Part shown: one piece after another, positions 43,313-53,779 of the stretch
How positions within the stretch are numbered: the first letter of the stretch is position 1
How the letters are laid out: each line of letters opens with the position of its first letter
Assembly (NCBI RefSeq): GCF_000003195.3
Contig: NC_012873.2
Span: forward strand, 5,975,894-6,039,893
DNA: 64,000 nucleotides
Origin: Sorghum bicolor
Lineage: Eukaryota; Streptophyta; Magnoliopsida; Poales; Poaceae
Direction: 5' to 3'
The notes under the pieces: model-generated
The model's input: only the letters and a program-made list of their open reading frames with translations
What the model was told of the DNA's origin: nothing
Database searches by the model: none
Position numbers and translations under genes: made by a program

Positions 43313-46300
43313 AACTGCCCTGTTGCTACCTCTGCCTGCTGCGAACCGGCCTCTGAAAGAAGGTAGCGTGAATACGACCGACTGACTGACTCAACACTGA
43401 AGTCTGAAAGGGAAAGGAGAGGAGAACAAATTGGAAAGGCTGGCATGCAGAGATGTTTTAAAGGGGGGGGGGGTTAGTTCAGGTTCAGAGGCTCGCACAC
43501 GTACACACACACACCATTGGTCAAAGCTTTGGACTCCATGCCGCCATGCATGCAAGCAATGGTGTGCTGTCTGTCCCTGTAGTACTTTTAAACCCCTTGG
43601 TGCATGGGGCTCAGCGACCTGATTAACCGAGCTGGTCATTGGGCCTGATGGCCAGTTTTTGTCCCCTGTCCCTTGTCAAGCTGCTTGCTTCTTCCGATGG
43701 TGCGTCTGAGTTGTTGTAAAAAAGTATAAAACAACTTGGATCGAGGCCTCCGCCATTGCTTGGGGTTGAAGGTCGATGTTGATGCCGTGCATGCATGGGC
43801 CCAGTGCAAGCCAACGTGAGCGTCCGTGCGTCCAAGACGACGACGACGACGCCGTGCGCGCGCCCGTGCCGCTGCCGCGCCATGGTATTGCGTGAGCGGC
43901 GACACGGGCGGATGGCTTTGGTGGCCTCCTCGTCTTCAGACTAGCTTGCAGGCGTGGCTCTTCGCGCCAATCATGGCGGCATGATTTCCGAAAGCTGCGA
44001 CGACCTGCGTGCCATGGCTTCGACAACCGACACCGGAGACGTGCTGCGTGTTTATTCCTGCTGGTTACGAGGAGAGGGTGTCCATCTCCGTCCTCCACCG
44101 GATCTATCTGCTCCCAAACTGAACGGCTACTACACTAGTATTACAACGAACCGCGCGCCAGATTTTTTTTTGTTTTGTTTAAAAAAAAAGATCCAATCAG
44201 ACAGTCAACTCGGTCTTTTTTGAAGGGAGATCCCGGTCTCATGCATCTTTGCTTCATGCTGCCGTGGCAATGTCATGCATGGGGGCTGTGTATCCTCCAC
44301 TGCGAAAGGGCATGATCTCGCTCTCAAACTCGGAGCCGCCCAAAAGTTCTTTAATAATTGATCGTTCTGCATTAATAATTTTGCTAAACTTTATTTTTTT
44401 TCTTCTTTCGTTAGTTTTGTTGCACTCTTGTAAGAAACTCTTAAGAAATATGCACCGTCGATTTTGATGTCAATTTATATTATCTCCTCAGAAGTAATAT
44501 GACAAATACAGAAAATATCTTGATATTATATATATTGTGTATTTTTACGCGCTATAGGCACTGTGATAGCACTGTGCACATGCACATATACACCCGGCCT
44601 ATTTCTATAAACACCTTTAAAAGGTTGGGTCGGTAGGTCTCAAGATTAGGCCTCAAGATTGATGAAGTTGTCGTAGAAGTGCATATACAATGATTCAGAA
44701 ATTGTACACAAATAAGGGGTTTTAGGGGACATATAAAACCAATATTCACCTAAATGCTAAATGATAAACAGCTGGACACCTAGTGTTTATCATTTATTTG
44801 AGCTACACAACCAGTTAAACAGGCTACACGATCAATTAAAAAGGATAAATATCCAATTAAATGGACACAGTAAGGTGCATAGAACTCTATCTTGAAGGTG
44901 CTTAGATCTAACAAAAGGGCGAAAGGTGTGTAGTTATTCACAGTTCTGATGATGACTTGGAGGTAGGAATGAAATTGGCATACTTTTTTTAAAACTTTTT
45001 TTTGTCATATCCTTTACTTTAGTATTCAAACTTATTTTAAGTGAGAGCAACAAGAAATATTTATCCACGTGCAAACCTATGTGCACTCACATCACGGGGA
45101 CCAAACAAAGTAGGGGTAGGGGGGATTCTTTTTATTTACATATACAATCGTGTCAATGCAAACAAGGAAGGCAGGGACAAAAAGTTTTTTTTTTTAGAAA
45201 ATTATTGGCGTGAGGAATGATGGGATCCTAGAAATTTCTTTATTCAGAGTATATAATCGTTTCATCTTTAAAGGATGTGATTTCTTTAAGATCTTTATAT
45301 CTTAGAATGAAACTGAAGTTACCATAGCAAGGCCCACACTCTATAGGACAATAAACAACCGTTGAACCTGTTTGGATCCAATAGCAATAACAGTTAACTG
45401 CTAATGAAATTTTATGTGCATCTAAACAAACACAGATTACCATTTGGAAACATCTCATTAGCTGACCAAATATAGCTAATGGCAACTAATAGATTGTCAA
45501 AATGAATACCCTCCTTCCACTACTCCCATATCCCTTTCTAACAGTCTCACTAGACAATAAAGGCATGTACATTCTAGAGAAATTCAACATTTCAACCATT
45601 TGTTGCCCGATGGGCGATGGGGTCCAAATACTATAGTAAGCTATTATATATTCTATTAACCAGCTAGCTATTTCTAGCTCCTAACGAATCCCAACAGGCC
45701 ACAGGACGCCTAGTTTTTATTTTAATAATAAAATTTCATGCCTAAGTTGTAAACTTATCTTGCATATAACTATTTATGGACAAATCTATCATGACAACTT
45801 CTCAACATGACTTGTTCGTTACAACTTTTACGGGAGAAAGCGTTGTCATGGTTAAACTGTGTTTTAGATCAGAGTCGCTAGCTGTTACCCGGCTCACGAC
45901 TCGGACCGACACAGCAACGAGCAGCAAAGGGGGAGAAGGCAGCGGGCAGGGTAGGAGCGGGACCGCCGCAACGCAGGCCACCCGGACCCGGGCGTGTGAA
46001 GGCGCGCCCCGCCAGGAACAGGAGTGCGTGCGTGCGCGACTGCGATCTGCGCGACGTGTTCGTCCTCCGCTCGACGTGCGGTGCTCGGGGGACACGAGGG
46101 CGTGCGCGGCGACCCAAAAGTCCGCTCGGTTTCCCCACACCTCACGTCCTCGCCGTCGGTCGCCGCGCTCGAGGCCTGCGGCGGTGTCCATGTCCGCCCG
46201 CCACCACCATAAAACGTCGTGAAAACACAGACACGGGCCTGCAAAAAAAAAAAAAAAATCACCAAGCTGCACCTACGTGCCTCCATTGCAGCTCGCAAGC

Positions 46301-46604
46301 ATTCAGCTGAAACCGTCTCTTTATCAACAAAATTATTATTATTATTATTATTTCATCTCATGTTAAAAAAAAAGAACAATCCAACGGAAACATCACAGAG
46401 CCCAGCCCCTCATTGTATTGTATATGAGGCAGAAAAAAAGAAAGAAAACAAAAACACGCCTCCTACTACAGCCAAACCAATCACCCAATTGAATAAGTTA
46501 CACAAAGGGAAGAAGAAGAAGAAGAAGAAGAAGAATACATACAGACGGCTCCCAACACTAACCTTTCCTGTTATTACTATCCATATCCTTTCCTTTAATT
46601 CTCT
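43313..46604. other. Intergenic stretch between peptide gene and hydrolase gene
   Basis: GC-rich, GCATGC-containing DNA (43400-44130) gives way to A+T-rich DNA. At 45367-45700 the words CCTGTTTGGATCC and ATCCCAACAGG are inverted, hinting at an old hAT/PIF MITE without a clear target duplication. A GC-rich island at 45890-46210 has open frames on both strands but no domain or splice context. An (ATT)n run and a (GAA)n run lie at about 46331-46351 and 46510-46534. I call no gene. Confidence 0.45.
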
Positions 46605-49600
46605 TCAGCTCCCAGAGGTTGCTGTCACTTTGAAGCAGTCGATATTGCACAGCCTCACCGACTTCATCATGCCTCCAAACCTGTTTTGTACACAAAAGTC
46701 ACAACAACACACGCCATTTCATCAACAAAACCTTTACGGTGATCGTGCGCAATATATATAATACAATGCATCCTACTGATGACTTGAAAAAAATATGGCA
46801 GGTTGGTAAAGGGTAAACGGCGGTACCGGTCGATGCTTTTCCTCGGCCGATCCGACTGATCGACGCTAGCCCGCGGCTTGTCGGGATGGTCCACGCTCTT
46901 CCTCGTCTTGTCCCGCCTATCCGTGCTGCCCCTCGGCTTCTCCCGCCGGTCCGTGCTGTGTCTCTGGTCGATGCTCGGCCGTGTTTTGTCCCTGCAGTCC
47001 GTGCTCTTCCTTGATGAGTCCTCCGATGAATTACATTCGGGCTCCGTCGTCACGGTGCGGCCCGACGGGCCTGAACTCTCTGTGGACTCATCGATTGGAG
47101 GTGGGGGTGGCGATCTCTCTATGGCTCCGACAAACTTCTTCAGGTGTTTGATGTATTCCGGGTACAGTTCTAGGTTGCAGTGGTTTCCGCCTTTGATCCA
47201 CAGCGGCTCGTACTTCACTTCCGCGAGCTCCCACAGTGACCGCCCGTGGGAACAGTCAACAACCTCATCAGCTGTACCCTGAGATAAGATATCGTATTAA
47301 AATCTCGAGCATGTGCATGCTGCTTCTACATCTTGACTAGAATGAACAGGCTGGACATCTGGAAAAAACTTTTAGCAACTTTATTCCAACGATGACTACA
47401 TGTATAGTAGGAAATTGTAGTATAAATCATGACAAAGTTGATCCTACTAACAAACTAATCGTCCCATGTTTCCATAAAACACTTAGCATTCAATTGTGAT
47501 TCATCTTTCTAGTCACCAAACCTAGAAAACTTTTACCATCTAATTAAGACTTCATGCCAGAAACTATAGCTTTGATGATGTCTACGAAAGTCTTCCTGCC
47601 AGAAATTATAGCTTCGATGATGTCTATGCAAGTAAGTCTTCCTGCCAGAAACTATAGCTTTGATAGCCCTACGTATAGTGCTCACATGAGGATTGTTTCA
47701 CTAGAAGGTTAACCAAAACTTAATTAACATGATGCATTGCCAAAAAGTAATCATACATTTATAAGCAAGCGATTACACTTGGTAAAGCCCCAATTGGATA
47801 GTGTGAACTGCTCGCGGTAATGTGTGATACAACTGTAGATGTCATAAAGGATAATGTGCAGTGTATCATATAGTAAATACTGATAACACTTTTTTCAGAA
47901 ACTAAAATGTAACAAATTCTGGTGAAAAAAAGAACAGGTCTTAAAACAAATACACAATACCTAAACCAGAAATGTAGGTTCGTGTAAACAGGGGCCTGTT
48001 TAGACAGCGAGTTTGGGTCAAATTCTTCCTAAAATTTCCTGGAGCTATCCCCTCATTACAACCCCCAGGTAGGACTGGAGTCTAGGGCTTGCCATAAATT
48101 AACCACAACAAACATTCCAAATAATGGATGTTTATGGACATTCCCTCCATTATAAGAAGCCTAAATGCCATAACGCTTATCTACAAGTTCATGGAAGTAA
48201 CATTAAAGTGCATCAAAGCAACAAAAAATCCACATGCATGTGCTAATGAAAAATTCAAGAAAGAGTGAAAACATGCATGTCCTTATAAGGTTTGCTATAG
48301 AAGAAGAATACTCACATGTATCACTAGCACGGGACACCTGACTAATGGAATTTTGTCGATGTTCTGCGAATACAAGGCAAATTTAGATGTGGTTAAGCGA
48401 TTAATAAGATCAAGGACATCGGCATATTAATTACCTTGTATATGTCAAACCAGTATGTATGTTTTACAGGATACATAACTCTTAATCCAGACAAAATTGG
48501 GCTATGTAGAACAACCGCTCTCAAACGAGTTAATCGGGATGCTAAATCCAAAGTAGGACCACTGCCCACTGATTGACCATAAAGAATGATATTATCCTCA
48601 GCAGCTCCATAGGTTTCTATGAGGCATCTGTATACAGCTTCTATGTCAGCATAAGTGTTTTGTTCACTAGGCTGCAGTATCAGATAAAGATAAAGGTTTA
48701 GCATTATGAACATTAATGATACTAAGAAAAAGTTAGAAGTTACCAACAAATAAAGGTGTGTACCTTCCCAGTGGATTGCCCATAACCAGAATAGTCATAG
48801 CTGCATAGTAATGGTAGACAAGGTATTAATACTTCATATGGATTAAACAATCACTTTGAAGTTCTGCACACCTATAGTATTATCCAGCAGCTAATGGTTA
48901 GGATAGGTTAATAAGCATGAACATGTTTCTCTATAAGACAACCTGGCCCTTAATGTGGTTATTCATTACTTGCTCTTTGGTCAAAAAAAGCTAGTTCTCT
49001 GAGTCACTTTCAGCTGTTAGTCTTGGAATCACAACTCATATTCGTCCGCTTTTTCAATTGATGAGAAAAAAATGAAAGTCAGCTGATAGCGTATCTAGGT
49101 TGCAAAGACATTTCAGTTTGCTAAGTTGTATTCTGGGAACATGCATCAGTAGTCACAGGTAATGAAAACTGATGCCTGAGTTATGAATGGTATCTAGTAA
49201 TCATGCAAGAAATTTAAGTATAACAGAGGTCCCAAGGTAGCGACAAAAGCCCTATGGACCATGTCAGAAGCAGTCCTAAGTGATGTTGAAGTTACATTAC
49301 TCAACCAAACACAATCAACTAGTTAAAGTAACCACACAGCATGATGGTATGTGGCAAAATGCATGGCTACGGAGACAAAAAGTAGGTTCAAAGGACAGAG
49401 CAATAAGAAAAAGGATGAAAGGAATGCCGATTATATTAGCAAACAACATAACAAAAGCAAGAAAAAGCTTGGCTTAAAGAAAAGGAGCAGAGGACAAACC
49501 AACAGACAATTCTTTCTAACCAGAGAATTTTAAATTGGCTACAGCTGCTAGATTCACTGGATCAATCAATGATTCTCACTTCAACAATCAACCACCAGAC

Positions 49601-51256
49601 CACCAATCACCAGGCACATTCGACCAAGAATTGCTTTAATAGCTTTATTTCCCCCCTGAAACATGGAACTTAAAGTAGGGTAGAATGGAAATTTAAAAAC
49701 AAAGTTTCCTCATTTCCTGAGCTATTTCACCAAACCAAACACGGAGAGCAAGAACAAATGGGCTAAAAAGAATCTTTAAAGGAAGAGTGCTCAAAAGAAA
49801 GTGCCAGAACGGTCGAGCTAGAAAGCTACACAATTTCTATTTAAAGAACAATAATACTAAGAATTGTGTTTCCTAACTTCCACTTATGGAGAGTTACCAA
49901 CTGCCAATAATTAATTTAACCATTTGAACACTTCCTCGGATAGTAAATAACAGAAGATTTGAAAAATTATTCCCCAACTGAAGCTTTTGACCAGCAATTT
50001 TTGGTATTAGAACTTTACAAGCACTACCAAACAGACAAACTGCATGAATCTATGTATCAATTTCATGCTCCTGCAAGCACGTGCTATTTCAGCGCACTGC
50101 TACCAAAAAAAAATATTTTGTTTGCACCACACTCCATTGGTGAACAGTTCCAATTGAACCATGAAATGTAGTAACATCTAACAATCAAAATCTATGCAAA
50201 CAAACAAGAACCAAGCACCATGCCACCTCACATAGAATCAAGTCAGTCACAAAATAACCTATAGCAATTAGGAACTAAAAATCTTAATGTTGTTTTTGCT
50301 ATCTAAGATTAAGTAAATTACATAGATTGAAGAGCAATCGCCACCCAAACAGACATGGCCAGGTTTATTGCAATCATAAAATGAATCAGCCTCACAGAAA
50401 AATCAAAATGATGACAACCACAAATCAGCTAACGTAACAGTGTCAAACATAGGATTTCAGTGCCAAGATAGAGTGTATACAACCACCAGCAAACAAGGTC
50501 AGGGATCAACACTTATACGAAGATAGTGAACTTGGAGTATTAAAAAAAAAGTGAACTTGTAGTTAGTAAGGTTGCATATGTCATCCAAGCTAGGAGGCAG
50601 CAACCCCACTGATCCGCCCCCGAGTCCAACATTTCTTCCGAACGAACACGAGCGGCATTCTAACTCGAGATAAGATTGCAGTGGTAGCTCCGATCCAGAG
50701 ACACACGATCAGGAAGATCCAATCCAAGGCTACACTTGAAACCCACGGTGGTCCCAATGGCACACAGAATTGCAAGGAGGGGGAGCACCGAATCGCATCG
50801 CAACCTGAGCCAATGCAACTCAATCGGGGCGAGAGAGAGCGCGTGGAAGTGGAACGGAACGGAACGGGACGCGTACCCCATGAGGTTGACGTTGAGGTGG
50901 GCGCTGAGCTCGACGAAGAGCTCGTACATCTGGCCGAGGTCGGCGGCGTTGCCGTGGGAGTAGAGCAGCGTGAGCTTGGCCCCCGCCTGGCGCACGTGCA
51001 TCGCGACCACCTCCGTGCCCCGCTTCGTCCGCAGCCGCCGCGCCTCCACGTTGCCCCTCCGCGGGACGCCCGTCAGCTCCACCACCGCGCCTCCTCCGCC
51101 CTTCTCCTCCCCCGCCTTCGGCGCCGGCTCGGGGGCGGCAGAGGCCGGGGCCGGCGCCGGCGGTTGTGGCGGCTGCGGCAGCTCCACCCCGTACGACGGC
51201 GGGCTCGGCGGGAAGAAGGCGAAGCGCGCCGCGACCGTCGAGGTGACGGCGCCCAT
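46605..51256 (-). CDS. ABHD17/BEM46-type alpha/beta hydrolase (409 aa, 6 exons)
   Basis: Exons in transcript order: 51256-50877, 48800-48764, 48671-48435, 48363-48316, 47278-46827, 46680-46605 (1,230 bp; all GT-AG and in phase). It is a serine hydrolase of the family whose animal members (ABHD17) remove palmitate from membrane proteins; the plant substrate is unknown. Visible: N-terminal MGAVTS, a good N-myristoylation start (Gly2, Ser6); a Pro-rich stretch (17-46); oxyanion segment [10 protein letters not shown] (H101, G102); [15 protein letters not shown]; nucleophile elbow GQSVGSG (Ser173); [21 protein letters not shown] (Asp238); GGNHCNLE (His267). So the Ser-Asp-His triad is intact. The tail (about 324-385) is a ten-residue repeat rich in R-S-x-D, followed by the last exon ending [18 protein letters not shown]. 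Two cysteines there could be lipidated (inference). The first intron is over 2 kb. Confidence 0.93.
47550..47668. repeat. Short tandem repeat in intron 4 of the hydrolase gene
   Basis: The word CTTC(A/C)TGCCAGAAA(C/T)TATAG followed by CTT(T/C)GATGATG occurs at 47550, 47592 and 47638, three copies with steps of 42 and 46 bp. It lies within the intron between exons 4 and 5. Confidence 0.85.
48801..50876 (-). other. Large first intron of the hydrolase gene
   Basis: The intron is 2,076 bp, donor GTACGC and acceptor TATGCAG. It is A+T-rich with no recognisable nested gene or clear transposon end. Short frames on both strands are not supported. Confidence 0.8.
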
Positions 51257-52920
51257 CTAGGGTTAGGGTTTGCCGCTGCCCGCTGGGCTGGGAGGCGGGA
51301 GCGGAGGGGGAGGGGGAAGGGGAGGGTGGACGGAGCGCGTCGATGGTTTTCAGTTTCGTCTGGCGTTGCCGTGGAACGAGGGGAGGGAGGGGACGCAGAG
51401 ACAGGAGAGGAGCGGAGAGGAAACTTGGAATTGTCAATTCTGGGTGTGAATTGAATTGTGATGGTGATTTGGGTGGTTTTTGCACGGCAGGCAAGGGGGA
51501 GGCTCGGCAAGGCACGGCAGTTGTTTGAAGGAGAAGAGGTCTGCAACAACCTCGGTTGAGCAGTTTGGGGGAAAAGAGAAAATTTTAAAAAGGAACGATA
51601 GTGACGTGCAAATACCATTATGATTTTTTGGCGAATATGTACTAATTTGATTGATAGGAGTACTATATATTTGGATAGTATTGGCAGTACTTTGATACAA
51701 GTCTTCGACCTATATTTGGATAGTATTGTGATGAAATTTGGGCAATTGGCGGGACATGGACCTTTGTGTGGTGGTTACGTTGTCAAATCTATCTATATAG
51801 TACAATGCTACATGTTGACACGTACAATTATCACATGTATAGAACACCACTGTTATGATGGTACTTTATTTATTTTGATTTTGATTTTTTTTTCTATTTT
51901 TACTTACTTGGAACATATGCGTCAATAATTGTTTTTTTGCAATCTTTCTAAGCAATCATTTAGTACAAACAGAGTTGTTTTAAATTCGTGACATCTCTAA
52001 TCTATAGTTAAGATAACATGTGTTGCTTCAAACACGAATTAAACACTGATCCATCGGTACCTTTTTTTCATTTAACAATCCATTGGTTTAATCTATTCCC
52101 ATTTTCTTGCCCTCCATATGTCATACCAAAGTCTTTGGCGTTAGTAAAATCAGAAATAAAGCATGTTTGTTTGTCTGAAAAACCATGACTGAAAATATTA
52201 TTTGCTAATTTGTTGTGAGAAAAAAATACTATTAAATAGCTGACAGATTCGTCATATAAGCTCAAGCAAACATGCCCAAAAACATTTCAAACGATAAAAC
52301 ACATAAACTTGTACCACCCTCAGCATATACAACCAATTCTTGCCATCAAAAGAAAAGGGGGTTAATTAAATCATAATTTTTGCATTTTAGAAGCCATTTA
52401 TGTGGCCATACGCATCAGCAAAAAGGCCGACATCACCATGAACCATCACGCAATATCCCAAAAGTCCAGGAACCGGTGCCTGCCCTGCAGCAACCAAACC
52501 AGCCTTGAACTCGACGGCGACGAGCTGGATGGAAGCTTAAAACCAGCCGAGGTCATATGGGCCCATGCCACAACGAAATGAGGACGCCATTATTTTGGAC
52601 TGACAGGTGCTCTCCCATCTCTCGCTCACTGCCACCGCTGCCCTGCACCCTCTGACTGTGGGCCCGGCCCCACCGCACAGTGGCTGCGGGCGCATGCAGG
52701 ATCTGATGATACCCAGCGTGGCAGCTGCCGATGGAGCTGTCACGTACATTAGGCGGCTAAACCAAACCAATCGCTGTCCTCTTTGTTGACTAATAGCTTA
52801 ATTTAACTTGTCGCGAGGGCAAGTGTCGCTGTTCCAAGAATGGTCACTCTCATCACTCTCACTGCGTTCTCAAGGAAAACCTGTTCGAATCGAATATATA
52901 AAAAGTCCCTTTTGCAACTT
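51257..52920. other. Upstream region of the hydrolase gene and intergenic DNA
   Basis: The first 300 bp (GC-rich, GGGAGGGG-type purine runs on +) are probably the 5' leader and promoter of the minus-strand hydrolase gene. Further out it is A+T-rich with a modest GC patch at 52600-52740. No gene recognised. Confidence 0.45.
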
Positions 52921-53075
52921 GTGACGTCTGGGCAGGGAGCACGAGGTCAAGTCCACGGGTTTCCCGGTGCAATGCAAACGGTGGTCAAATCTGCCTGTGT
53001 CCCACTGAGACGTCATTGATCCCATCAAGGCAAAAGACGGCCAGATTTTGCTCGAAATTCATGCAGTTTGAAAAG
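52921..53075. repeat. Dispersed repeat, copy A (partner at 61924)
   Basis: GTGACGTCTGGGCAGG(G/A)A(G)CACGAGGTC, then a region ending CATCAAGG....GACGGCCAGATTTTGC, recurs with the same order at 61924-62050. The two copies bracket the BLOC-1 subunit and NLR genes, about 9 kb apart, in the same orientation. Confidence 0.7.
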
Positions 53076-53779
53076 GCATCCGAACGATCAAATTCCGCTG
53101 AAAAAAAAAGGAAGTGTAGTTCAGCACCATGTACTAGTAGAAGAGCATGAACTGAGAACCAACACAAAACCAGCAACTTTTTTTTTTTATCAAACAAAAC
53201 CAGCAATTGGTAGTCAGTACAGGCAGCACGACGGCAATGATAAGTATATATAAAAGAAGCATGAGATGCCAAGCTGCATCTGCATGTGAAATCATCCAGC
53301 TCAAGAATTTTTGGTACCAGAGGATTCAGCTCCAGAGCCTCCACATGTCATTGACCAGTCTCCTGCAGCCTACTATTTCATAGACCGAAGATCTGCAGGA
53401 ATCTTGGTAGCATGCGCGTACACTGCAAGATGCAGTTCGCCCATTGATCCAGAAATTACTATACACAACAGGGACATGTTTCTTGTGCAACAGTAGGCAA
53501 TGATTTAAGGCCCCGTGAATCCGGCACCCATGCATCAATTTCCTGGCACTAATACCCTACTACTACTGTGAGGGACAAAACCCCAACTGCTGGCTAATCT
53601 GTCTGAAAGTTACTACAGCAGTAAAGCACAACTTGCAATCTGATTGCATCATTGCAATGGTGGAAACTTAGCAACTACAGCGCTGTCTGTTCATTCATCC
53701 AGAATATAATATGTTCCTTGGATAAGCTCAAGTGTCGGCAAAAGAAACTGCGTAGACCATAGTGGTTTGTGGATGGGAA
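53076..53779. other. 3' flank of the BLOC-1 subunit gene
   Basis: No protein domain recognised in frames on either strand. The stretch next to 53780 is presumably the 3' untranslated region of the minus-strand gene. Confidence 0.4.

Noticed and set aside
45802..46272. Minus-strand frame in the GC-rich island
   Set aside because: Three overlapping frames are equally open, none has a domain or neighbours with splice signals.
50681..51454. 257-codon plus-strand frame across hydrolase exon 1
   Set aside because: Antisense shadow of exon 1 and its GC-rich leader; charged low-complexity translation.
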